A stretch of 27,031 bases of DNA. Origin: VMCP01 sp964645755. Its GTDB lineage: Bacteria > Bacteroidota > Bacteroidia > NS11-12g > UBA955. This document shows, piece by piece, positions 15,802-23,843 of this stretch. Both the position numbers and the translations under genes were made by a program. Below the pieces are notes generated by a model. It had not been told where the DNA came from and did no database searches. It saw nothing but the letters and a program-made list of their open reading frames with translations. Within the stretch, counting starts at the first letter, position 1. Each line of letters begins with the position of its first letter. The stretch covers positions 1-27,031 of the forward strand of contig CAZYBT010000025.1 of NCBI GenBank assembly GCA_964645755.1, written 5' to 3'.

Positions 15802-16374
15802 ATGAAAAACAATGTTAAATTATCCGGATTTGCTAGCTTATTGATAGCTGTGTTGAGTGGTTGTGGCGTGAAATACATGGAAAATGGATTCGGTGGTGGT
15901 TGTGCTCATCACACGGCTAATTTGAATGTTGTAAATAAATCAAACGCTAAAAATCAACATCAAACAGATTCGAAAACGGTACAAGTTTCAATTCCCGTTG
16001 AATTGGAAAATACTCCAATTATAACGAATACGAACTGTGATTCTAAGCCAAACGAATTGAGTACTTTTCAAAAATTGAAGTTGGCGAATCATGTAAGAAA
16101 AATAGTGAAGAATGAATTGATTTCTCCGAAAAATAATCCTTCAAAACAACGCCAAATCATGAGTTTTTCTCAAAAGAACTCTGAATTAAAATCAATTGTA
16201 AAGTCCAAAAAATCTGGTTTCGATACTTCTACAGAAGGATTATTGAAATTGCTGCTACTGATTTTACTCGCAATGCTCATCGTGGGCTTATTACAAATGC
16301 TGATATGCAGTGGATTGGTGAGTTTATTAACACTTATATTGTTGATATATTTAATTTTGGTTTATCTCATTTGA
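15802..16374 (+). CDS. Lipoprotein with C-terminal membrane hairpin, second of a pair
   Basis: This 190-residue protein has a lipobox (VLSGC) followed by GVKYMENGFGGGC, parallel to the motif in the preceding gene. A polar Asn/Lys-rich linker, a basic helix (STFQKLKLANHVRKIVKNEL) and a very hydrophobic end with two membrane segments (about 145-165 and 168-190) complete the same plan. A Cys-His cluster (GGGCAHH) follows the GFGG motif only in this copy. Function unknown. It lies 80 bases after its likely paralogue. Both have ATTTCGTGT upstream (15051 and 15778), perhaps a shared variant promoter, so each may be transcribed separately. Confidence 0.66.
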   Translation: MKNNVKLSGFASLLIAVLSGCGVKYMENGFGGGCAHHTANLNVVNKSNAKNQHQTDSKTVQVSIPVELENTPIITNTNCDSKPNELSTFQKLKLANHVRKIVKNELISPKNNPSKQRQIMSFSQKNSELKSIVKSKKSGFDTSTEGLLKLLLLILLAMLIVGLLQMLICSGLVSLLTLILLIYLILVYLI

Positions 16375-16410
16375 ATTTAAAGCTGAGGAATTATTTTTTA
16401 TAGTTTTAAC

Positions 16411-16440
16411 TTCATAAACCTTTATAAACCTTCATCAACC
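16411..16440 (+). repeat. Three tandem 10-bp repeats
   Basis: TTCATAAACC, TTTATAAACC and TTCATCAACC follow each other without gaps, and the ATG of the DUF218 gene lies 9 bases further on. Each unit is about one helical turn. This could be a regulator-binding array or part of the leader. Confidence 0.6.
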
Positions 16441-16449
16441 CAATTGCCC

Positions 16450-17289
16450 ATGTTTTTTATCCTGAGTAAAATTTTATCTTTCCTTTTAAGTCCGCTGTTT
16501 TGGGTGGCTTCGTTGATTTTATTGTCGATATTAAAATTAAATTTGAAACCCAATGTCCTTCAAAATAAATACCGTAAAAAAGCATATTCATTTTTGCAAA
16601 AAATAAACATCAAAAAATCTTTAATATATGCGTTTTTAATTTTATTCATCTGTGGCAACAGTGTGATAATTAACGAGTTGAATATTTGGTGGGAGGGTAG
16701 TGAAGGAACTGAATCAATTTCTGATGCTACAATGAAAAGTAAATTGCCCAAAACGGCGGTGGTTTTGGGTGGATATTTGGGCTACGACAAACTCAGAAAT
16801 AGGTTTCGATTGATGGAGGCAGGCGATCGGTTTATGGTCGGATTTCAGGGGATACAAATGGGCAAATTTGACAAGGTTATTTTGAGTGGAGGATCCTCAT
16901 CTATTATCAATCACACTTATTATGAGGCAGTTGAGGCGAGAAAATATATGATTTCATTGGGAGTAGATTCAACCAAGATTATCATCGATCCAAAGGCTAG
17001 GAACACCTATGAAAATGCGGTGTTTACCAAATATTTACTAGACAGTTTGGGAATAAAGGAGCCAATTTGTTTGATTACGAGCGCTGGTCACATGAACAGG
17101 TCTGCAATGTGTTATAGGAAAGTGGGCGTGCCATTTGTTGAGTACAGGGCTCATTTTACATCGAGTAAAGACAGAAATTATTCATTATCTACTTTTTTAA
17201 TTCCATCGTCTGGTGCCATTGATAGACTTGGCGATTTGATGCATGAATGGATCGGAATTTTAGCATACAAACTCACAAACAAAGCATAG
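16450..17289 (+). CDS. DUF218 (YdcF/ElyC/SanA-like) membrane protein
   Basis: ATG at 16450 gives 280 residues. A TTG two codons upstream is possible but unneeded. Two N-terminal membrane segments (about 5-28 and 53-70) are followed by a DUF218 domain: AVVLGGYL, KVILSGGSSS, EAVEARKYMISLGVDSTKIIIDPKARNTYENA and CLITSAGHMNRSAMCYRKVG. The conserved acidic and Asn residues in ARNTYENA are typical. In E. coli, ElyC and SanA of this superfamily affect cell-envelope integrity, possibly through lipid-carrier metabolism; the reaction is not settled. The domain should face the periplasm. Confidence 0.87.
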   Translation: MFFILSKILSFLLSPLFWVASLILLSILKLNLKPNVLQNKYRKKAYSFLQKINIKKSLIYAFLILFICGNSVIINELNIWWEGSEGTESISDATMKSKLPKTAVVLGGYLGYDKLRNRFRLMEAGDRFMVGFQGIQMGKFDKVILSGGSSSIINHTYYEAVEARKYMISLGVDSTKIIIDPKARNTYENAVFTKYLLDSLGIKEPICLITSAGHMNRSAMCYRKVGVPFVEYRAHFTSSKDRNYSLSTFLIPSSGAIDRLGDLMHEWIGILAYKLTNKA

Positions 17290-17309
17290 GTAATTTCATT
17301 GTTTTTTTG

Positions 17310-17317
17310 TATTTTTG
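17310..17317 (+). promoter_or_regulatory. -7 box of the T9SS surface-protein gene
   Basis: TATTTTTG matches TAnnTTTG, 28 bases before the ATG. No TTG is found at the usual -33 distance, which may mean the promoter needs an activator. Confidence 0.45.
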
Positions 17318-17336
17318 ACGTAAACTCATTTTACGT
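17318..17336. promoter_or_regulatory. Palindrome at the predicted transcription start
   Basis: ACGTAAA (17318-17324) and TTTACGT (17330-17336) form a perfect inverted repeat around CTCAT, starting on the base after the -7 box. It could be an operator or a short 5'-end hairpin in the mRNA. Confidence 0.45.
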
Positions 17337-17345
17337 TGAATAACC

Positions 17346-20300
17346 ATGTTTATCAAACGCTTTTCTATTGCTTTAATTTTACTTATGTGTTTGTTGCCAC
17401 ATTCTTTATCGGCTCAAACCACTTATTATGTCTCTCAGTTTTCGAATTTGCAATCGACAATCAACGGTGCAACCTCAGGTGATATTATTGAAATCCAAAA
17501 TGATTTAACCACAACTACGCCTGCTTCTGGTTATTCCGCAATCACAATTTCTAAGACATTGACAATTAATGGAAATGGATATACGATTACGGTTCCTGTT
17601 ACGGGTGTATCGGATGGTGGTGTAAACAATACAGGCACTGGTGGAACAGCAACTGCATCGGCATATAGGGTATTGGGAACAAGTGGTAGTTCTGTGGTGA
17701 TTACAATCAATGATTGGAAAATAAAGGGCGGGAATATTGGTAATTTGGGATCTGGTGGCTGTATTTCTAATAGCGCCGATAAGCTTGTTTTGAATAATGT
17801 GACCATTTCAAATGGGCGTAGTGCATATCTTTCAGGAGGTACAATGACTCTTGGAAACGGAGGCGGAGGTATGAGCAATACTTCAACGGGAAGGGTTTAC
17901 ATGACGAATTGCATGGTGACTAGAAATTCTGCGGGTTATGGTGGGGGATTTTTGAACGACGGCGGTAGAATTTACCTTGAAAAAACAACTTTTACTGAAA
18001 ACCGTTCGGAATACGATGGTGGAGGCGGTGGTGGTTGTGAAACCAAGAATAATGGACTTTTGTATTTCAATAACTGCACTTTTTCGAATAATTACAGCAC
18101 AGAACAAGGTGGAGGAATCAATAATTACAATTCAACCATTTATGTCGCAAATAGCACTTTTACTGGCAATGTTGTATATGGCAGCGCAAAAGGTGCGGCC
18201 ATCTCAAACAGATTGAATGAATATATTTTGAATTGCATATTTGCCTATAACTATTACCGCAGTTCAGGTACATCTACCAATCCTACAGGTTTTGCACTTG
18301 ATGATTTTGCGGCAACTTCAGGATCTAATGTGAACTGTTATCATTCTATTTATCATGCCACGAATAACAAATTAAATACAACTACTTCCACCGGCAATAT
18401 ACAATATTCGGGAGCATTAGACGGTTCTGACAATACCATTTTTGCTGGAGGTATTTATACTAAAATCACCGATGGCACAGGTACGGAAATCGGTACTGCA
18501 AAGGTGTATCAACCATTATTGGTTACAAATACTGGATCTAAAACCGCGACTCTGAAACTGAGCAGCTTTCCAAATCAAACTTCGAACAAAGGTGTCGTAA
18601 CTGGATATACTTTCGGGAGCGGCACTCCATCTATGGGCTACAAAACATCGGGAGGTACATGGGTAAACATTCTTGGTACAGCGGCTTCGAGTAATGTTGT
18701 AACTGTAGATCAAATTGGAACAACAAGAAGTACCACTGCGCCAACTCGTGGTTCAGTGGAAACAGAAATTGCAACTGTTTACATGCTAAAGTCTATTACA
18801 GCAACCAATGGATCAACAACTGGTGCTTCAATATATGGTGATGTGTACTCCTCAGGGACACAAATCACTGTCACAGCTTCTGCAAATACAGGATATCAAT
18901 TTAGTCATTGGATAGACTATTCAAGTGGTTCAACACTTTCATCTTCAAATCCTTACACCATTACTCTTACGTCGAATTTGACAATTCAACCCGTTTTTGT
19001 AACATCTACGTCATACACAGTAACCTATTTGGGGAATAGTAATTCTACCGGAACGGCACCTTCCATTCAAACATTTTCGAGTGGTGGTTCTGTGACAATT
19101 TCTTCACAGGGCTCACTATTGAGAGATGAATATTATTTCGACGGCTGGAATACCCAACCCAGTGGTGGTGGTACATCTTACACGGCGGGTACAACATATT
19201 CAGCCTCTGCGAATCTCACCTTGTATGCGAAATGGACACCCTATGTGAAATATTATATCAAGTCTTCGGCCACTTCTGCATTAACCAATACCGCAAATTG
19301 GACGGGTTATCCAGATGGAACAGGAGGCAATCCATCTAATTTCGGAAGTGATAAAATTTTCATCTTAAACAATACTGCAAACTCAACTACTTTTACAACC
19401 AATGGAAATTGGACTGTGGCAGGAGCTTTGCAAATTCCCGAAGGGAAAATCCTCACTATATCTGACAATACCACTTTAACAATGACAGGTGAAATATTCA
19501 ATTCTGGCACTATTTTGAGTGGTGGTTCAAATTCAACCCTTTCATTTGAAGGTACTGTAACGCAAAATTTAGGAGGAACAAATACCCTTTCTAAAATTGT
19601 GGTTGACAACACTTCTGGTTTGGGTTTAACGGGTTCAACAAATGTTTCAAATTCGCTTACTTTAAAGAATGGAACACTCACAACGGGTAATTACTTGACA
19701 TTAAAAAGTAATGCTACCAGAACAGCTATCGTAAACACTGTAATCAGTGGATCTGTTCTTGGTAATGTTACCGTTGAACGCTACATACCGGCTAAACGCG
19801 CCTTTAGATTAATTTCAGTTCCAGTTACAACTTCTACCACAATTTATCAGAATTTACAAGAGGGGGGAAGTACTACTTCTGGTTGGGGTACCCAAATCAC
19901 AGGTTCAATTTCTGGATCTAACGGTTTTGATGCGACTCAAACAGGAAACTATTCAATGTTTACTCACGACAATTCTGCTGGAACTTGGTCGGCTGTTACA
20001 AATACCAATGTGAATACTTTAACAGCTGGTAACCCATTCAGATTGATGGTTAGGGGCGACAGAACTCTGAGTTTGGCCACAAATACACCAACTCCTACGA
20101 ATACAACATTGAGGGCAACAGGTACACTCATTACCGGTCCAAAGGCTGTGTCAAACTTGAGTCAGTCGGCAAATGGCTTTAGCTTTGTTGGTAACCCATA
20201 TCAAGCACCGGTAGATATGTCTGTTTTATTGTCGAGTGCAACCAATGTAAATGCAAGTTATTATTACATTTGGGATCCAAATGTATCAACAAGAGGTGCT

Positions 20301-21197
20301 TATGTAACTGTAGATTTATCATCAAATACAAACAATGTTAGTGGTTCTGCAGCCGATAAATATCTACAACCTTGGCAAGCTTGTTTTGTGAAAACAATCA
20401 ATGCAGGTTCAGCATCTTTGTCATTTGCTGAGAGCAACAAAGGAACATCCCTCACAAATACTTTCAAAATGTTGCCTCCATTGTCTACCTTGAATATCCA
20501 AATTTATCAACGCGATTCATTCAAGCAATCTGCAATGCCATCTGATGGTGCAATCATCCATTTTGATCCTGCAAATAATGATTTAATCGATCAAAAAGAT
20601 GCTTTAAAACCTACCAATCAAGATGAGAATTTCGCTATCAATCATCATCAGCAGTTTTTAAGTATCGAGTCAATACCTGTTCCTCAAGAACTTGATACTG
20701 TCCATTTTTCGATGACACAATTGCGCGACAGTGCGTATACTCTTGTTTTCAATTTTAACCAAACATTAGGAAGGAAAACCTTCTTGTTAGATCAATTTCT
20801 CAAGGTTCAATATCCAATAGAATCTGTCGGAGAAACCCAATATCACTTTACTACCTCCTCCAGTGAACCTGAATCGAAATCTAAAAATCGTTTTGCATTA
20901 ATTTTTAAGCAAGAGGAACAATCAAAAGTTCAAAACATTCAAATTTCATCAATATCGGTTTTCCCAAATCCAGTGGATGGAAATCAATTCGAAATCGATT
21001 GTAAAAATCAAAAATCTACCGAAATGGAAGTTTTAATTTTCAATACTTTAGGACAAACTGTTGGTGAATATAAGGTTAATACGAATGACGATGGCAGAGC
21101 CAAGGTTCAGATGAATAGAGAATTATCCGCTGGAACTTACGTGATTAAAATTGTTGCGAGAAATCAAAATTATCAAGCAAAATTCACGGTGAAATAA
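17346..21197 (+). CDS. T9SS-exported surface protein: beta-helix, InlB-type repeats, sorting domain
   Basis: This 1283-residue protein has a signal peptide ending LLPHSLSAQ. Residues about 25-340 read as a right-handed parallel beta-helix, with Gly-rich turns and repeats of the form NCTFSNN and NSTFTGN that resemble polymorphic outer membrane protein repeats. Residues about 480-555 (ITATNGSTTG ... GYQFSHW) are a bacterial repeat domain, and 556-632 (YTVTYLGN ... YYFDGW ... LTLYAKW) an InlB B-type repeat. A strand-rich part with VERYIPAKRAFRLISVPV follows. The last 85 residues (ISVFPNPVDGNQFEI ... GTYVIKI) form a type A T9SS sorting domain. It is likely a cell-surface adhesin or polysaccharide-facing protein; no catalytic motif is seen. 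It ends 2 bases before the stop codon of the convergent LysM gene. Confidence 0.9.
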   Translation: MFIKRFSIALILLMCLLPHSLSAQTTYYVSQFSNLQSTINGATSGDIIEIQNDLTTTTPASGYSAITISKTLTINGNGYTITVPVTGVSDGGVNNTGTGGTATASAYRVLGTSGSSVVITINDWKIKGGNIGNLGSGGCISNSADKLVLNNVTISNGRSAYLSGGTMTLGNGGGGMSNTSTGRVYMTNCMVTRNSAGYGGGFLNDGGRIYLEKTTFTENRSEYDGGGGGGCETKNNGLLYFNNCTFSNNYSTEQGGGINNYNSTIYVANSTFTGNVVYGSAKGAAISNRLNEYILNCIFAYNYYRSSGTSTNPTGFALDDFAATSGSNVNCYHSIYHATNNKLNTTTSTGNIQYSGALDGSDNTIFAGGIYTKITDGTGTEIGTAKVYQPLLVTNTGSKTATLKLSSFPNQTSNKGVVTGYTFGSGTPSMGYKTSGGTWVNILGTAASSNVVTVDQIGTTRSTTAPTRGSVETEIATVYMLKSITATNGSTTGASIYGDVYSSGTQITVTASANTGYQFSHWIDYSSGSTLSSSNPYTITLTSNLTIQPVFVTSTSYTVTYLGNSNSTGTAPSIQTFSSGGSVTISSQGSLLRDEYYFDGWNTQPSGGGTSYTAGTTYSASANLTLYAKWTPYVKYYIKSSATSALTNTANWTGYPDGTGGNPSNFGSDKIFILNNTANSTTFTTNGNWTVAGALQIPEGKILTISDNTTLTMTGEIFNSGTILSGGSNSTLSFEGTVTQNLGGTNTLSKIVVDNTSGLGLTGSTNVSNSLTLKNGTLTTGNYLTLKSNATRTAIVNTVISGSVLGNVTVERYIPAKRAFRLISVPVTTSTTIYQNLQEGGSTTSGWGTQITGSISGSNGFDATQTGNYSMFTHDNSAGTWSAVTNTNVNTLTAGNPFRLMVRGDRTLSLATNTPTPTNTTLRATGTLITGPKAVSNLSQSANGFSFVGNPYQAPVDMSVLLSSATNVNASYYYIWDPNVSTRGAYVTVDLSSNTNNVSGSAADKYLQPWQACFVKTINAGSASLSFAESNKGTSLTNTFKMLPPLSTLNIQIYQRDSFKQSAMPSDGAIIHFDPANNDLIDQKDALKPTNQDENFAINHHQQFLSIESIPVPQELDTVHFSMTQLRDSAYTLVFNFNQTLGRKTFLLDQFLKVQYPIESVGETQYHFTTSSSEPESKSKNRFALIFKQEEQSKVQNIQISSISVFPNPVDGNQFEIDCKNQKSTEMEVLIFNTLGQTVGEYKVNTNDDGRAKVQMNRELSAGTYVIKIVARNQNYQAKFTVK

Positions 21198-21199
21198 GT

Positions 21200-22951
21200 T
21201 TATTTGACTCTAATTTTCTTGCCCACAGAAATATCATTTGATTGAATATTGTTGAGCTCTTTGAGTTCGGAAACTGTCACATTGTATTTTTTTGCTATAC
21301 TATATAGCGTATCACCTCGTTTTACTTTATGGTATTTTTTAACGGTGTTTTTTGGTTGAGTGACAATTCCTTTGGTATTTGTAAAATCAACTTCATCCAC
21401 TATTTTACCGTTTGGAACATTTGTAAAGACGCGTAATTTTTTACCTTTTTTAAGAGAGTAGCTCCTTAAATTATTCCATTTTTTGATATCTGCAGCCTTA
21501 ACATCATAATTTTCAGCAATGCTCCAAACCGTTTCTCCGTGCTTTACGGTATGCGAAATCCAATTCGGTTGTTGTGAAATATGCGAAACATTTGTTTTGT
21601 TATTTTGGGGGACATCGGCTTGGATAGTTGTATCTACCTTCTTGGTGGTATCCAAACGCTTCAAATAGCTGCTATCTAAAATGGGCAAAAATGTGCTTCC
21701 GAGAGAGTCTTTTTTTTGCTGAATTCTGAGAGTAGTTTGCCTAAAGGCATCAATCAATAAACCACTTTTTATTAAGTTCCCTTCGTATGTGAGTTCATTT
21801 CCATAGGGATTGGCATATCCAGAACCTCGCCATTGGTCAATGGATAAATGTCCCCCAGAAATACGATACCAATCGAGAAAAGCCACTTTTTCATTTTTCG
21901 CAATTTCGGATAACAAAAGTGAGAATTTTGAAAAATCTAGGTTGGAATTTTTGCCTTTAGCTTGATCTTGCGGTGATACCAAAAGAATCAATGGTTTGCT
22001 GGGAATAGTTTTCAACTGATCAATGATTTTATTGATTTTACGACGTATAAAATAAGGATCGTAGGATCTAGAGAAGAAATCGTATTTCCCCAATTCAAGG
22101 ATAATGCAATCTGGTTTTACAGACAAAAGCTCTTTATCAATGAGTGAATTTTTGTTAAAGTTTAAGTATCCGAGCGAAACAGATCCCACGTTATGGTAAA
22201 CAAATCCTTGATCTTCAATGGTTTCTAGAGACAAACCATAGAGTTCAAACGACTCTTGTGTTTCATTTTGTTGGATTAATTCAAATGTTATTGTGTTGTC
22301 TATTGATTTCATGTCAACCACAATTTCCGAGAATAGCGAATCTTTGGCATTTGTAAAAACATCTACTTTAGCGGAATCTTTTTTTGTTTTTATTTGAAAA
22401 TCGAATGATTGGGGAGATCTTTTGCAAAAAATGCGAATTCTTTTAAATGAAGGTTTTACAAAATCTTTATGAAAATATAATTTGAATTGCGATAAAGGAT
22501 CAAAAGTTTTAGCTGAAATAAAATTCAAGCCTGTTGGCAATAATGGATCAAGTTCCACAGATTTAGAATAAATCCACTTTCCATAATGAAAAGATTTGTA
22601 ACCTCTATATTGAGAAGTTTCTGTAATTCGGGCAATAGAATAAGGAAAAATGAATCCAGTACCAGAATTTGTAATTGTATTTTGAAATTTTGCTTTAAAA
22701 CTTTGTTGAAAAGTAGCGTGTTGACAATGAATGTCTTGAATATGTAGAATTTGAATTTTCTTTTTATTTGCATTTTGTAGTTTCTGAAAAAATGGTTTGA
22801 GAATATTTTTATTCGAAACTTGAAAACAATTAGCGGAGGAATCTAAGTAATTGAATGTGCTATAATTGAAATTTTGGAATTGCAGAATTTGACCTTCGGT
22901 GGCAACAGTGTTGAATAAAAGCGCAACAATGCCAAATAGATGTTTGAGCAT
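21200..22951 (-). CDS. Exported degenerate SGNH/GDSL-like protein with two LysM domains
   Basis: This 583-residue protein has a signal peptide (about 1-20). Residues about 65-405 follow the Bacteroidetes SGNH/GDSL layout, but the catalytic blocks are changed. The GDSH nucleophile block reads QDIH at 72-75 (Ile74 where Ser is expected), the GxN block reads GKYD at 288-291 (Tyr for Asn), and the DxxH block appears as YGNE at 383-386. Esterase activity is therefore unlikely. Two LysM domains follow, at about 467-509 (HTVKHGETVWSIAENYDV) and 541-583 (HKVKRGDTLYSIAKKYNV), which bind peptidoglycan or related glycans. It is the last gene of the gatB operon, 9 bases after the carrier protein. In dlt systems DltD is also an SGNH-fold protein, so it may play a DltD-like structural role; this is inference. 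Confidence 0.8.
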   Translation of the reverse strand: MLKHLFGIVALLFNTVATEGQILQFQNFNYSTFNYLDSSANCFQVSNKNILKPFFQKLQNANKKKIQILHIQDIHCQHATFQQSFKAKFQNTITNSGTGFIFPYSIARITETSQYRGYKSFHYGKWIYSKSVELDPLLPTGLNFISAKTFDPLSQFKLYFHKDFVKPSFKRIRIFCKRSPQSFDFQIKTKKDSAKVDVFTNAKDSLFSEIVVDMKSIDNTITFELIQQNETQESFELYGLSLETIEDQGFVYHNVGSVSLGYLNFNKNSLIDKELLSVKPDCIILELGKYDFFSRSYDPYFIRRKINKIIDQLKTIPSKPLILLVSPQDQAKGKNSNLDFSKFSLLLSEIAKNEKVAFLDWYRISGGHLSIDQWRGSGYANPYGNELTYEGNLIKSGLLIDAFRQTTLRIQQKKDSLGSTFLPILDSSYLKRLDTTKKVDTTIQADVPQNNKTNVSHISQQPNWISHTVKHGETVWSIAENYDVKAADIKKWNNLRSYSLKKGKKLRVFTNVPNGKIVDEVDFTNTKGIVTQPKNTVKKYHKVKRGDTLYSIAKKYNVTVSELKELNNIQSNDISVGKKIRVK

Positions 22952-22960
22952 GTTTTACTC

Positions 22961-23209
22961 CTATTGTTGATTTTTCCGTTGTAGAATGATTTGGATCATG
23001 TCGCCCACATTCTTCATGGAAGTAAGTTCTTTTAATTTAAACTTGATTTGATAAAATTGTTCCACCTCTAAAATCATTGTTAAATGTGTCACTGAGTCCC
23101 ATTTATCTACATTTTCAGCGTTCATAGATTCTGTAATTTCGATATTGGGATCAGAAAATACGTTGGCAAAAATTGGTTGTAATTCTAATTTAATGGAGGC
23201 TTCAGTCAT
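22961..23209 (-). CDS. Acyl/peptidyl carrier protein (DltC-like)
   Basis: This 82-residue protein has the size and helices of a carrier protein, with the phosphopantetheine attachment serine in KWDSVTHL (Ser39). The motif reads D-S-V/L as in most carriers. It should accept the group activated by the ligase encoded two genes upstream. Its start overlaps the GNAT gene by 8 bases. Position and size resemble DltC, but a carrier for another short acid is equally possible from sequence alone. Confidence 0.85.
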   Translation of the reverse strand: MTEASIKLELQPIFANVFSDPNIEITESMNAENVDKWDSVTHLTMILEVEQFYQIKFKLKELTSMKNVGDMIQIILQRKNQQ

Positions 23210-23843
23210 GGCTTTTTAAAAGGGCAATTTTTGTATTACTTGGCAACAAAGTTAATATTTTTTTGTTAGAGGAAGATTTTATTTCAACGACTTTGTAACC
23301 ATGCCTTTTGTAGAGTTCCATAGCACCAACATTGTTTCCAACCATCACAATTTCTCTATCGTGATTTGGGAAATTGTGATCTATAAAATAAATCATTTGC
23401 GTGATATATCCTTTTTTTCGGTGTAATGGATGCGTATAAAAGTATTCAACTTGCACAGAGTTTGGAATTCGCGTTAAACTCAATTCTGATGTTAACTTCA
23501 AATTTTCAAGGTTGTTTTGCCATTGATTGGGTAGGAAATATTGTAAGATTTGAGATTTTAGCATATCTGAATTCATTCCTGTTGAAGCTTCAATCCAACA
23601 ACAACCACCCACCACCGATTCCTGATTTACTTTTCCAATGAACCAATGTTTCAAATTCCATGGCTGCCCTTCAATTTCTTCATCAAAAATGCTCAAAAGT
23701 ACGGTTCTAAATTCGGTCTCTGATATTTGTAGCAATTCACAATAACTCAATATTTCAGAGCCTGAATATTCAGCTCCAACAATGCAATCTATGATGAACG
23801 ATAAATCTTCATTTGTCGCTCTTTTGATGATTAGTTCGTCCAT
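23202..23843 (-). CDS. GNAT-family N-acyltransferase
   Basis: This 213-residue cytosolic protein has a GNAT fold: the strand VQVEYFYTHPLHRKKGYITQMI with an altered acyl-CoA pyrophosphate loop (RKKGYI in place of the usual Q/RxxGxG/A), and a C-terminal NVGAMELYKRHGYKVVE segment typical of the family. It overlaps the ligase gene by 13 bases and the carrier gene by 8. In this setting it may modify the substrate before or after loading on the carrier, or take the acyl group from the carrier. It occupies the place where a dlt operon would carry the membrane MBOAT protein DltB. Confidence 0.82.
   Translation of the reverse strand: MDELIIKRATNEDLSFIIDCIVGAEYSGSEILSYCELLQISETEFRTVLLSIFDEEIEGQPWNLKHWFIGKVNQESVVGGCCWIEASTGMNSDMLKSQILQYFLPNQWQNNLENLKLTSELSLTRIPNSVQVEYFYTHPLHRKKGYITQMIYFIDHNFPNHDREIVMVGNNVGAMELYKRHGYKVVEIKSSSNKKILTLLPSNTKIALLKSHD

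Noticed and set aside
17531..17878. 115-residue minus-strand frame rich in Pro and Val
   Set aside because: It is the complement of the Gly/Thr/Asn-rich beta-helix of the T9SS surface protein.
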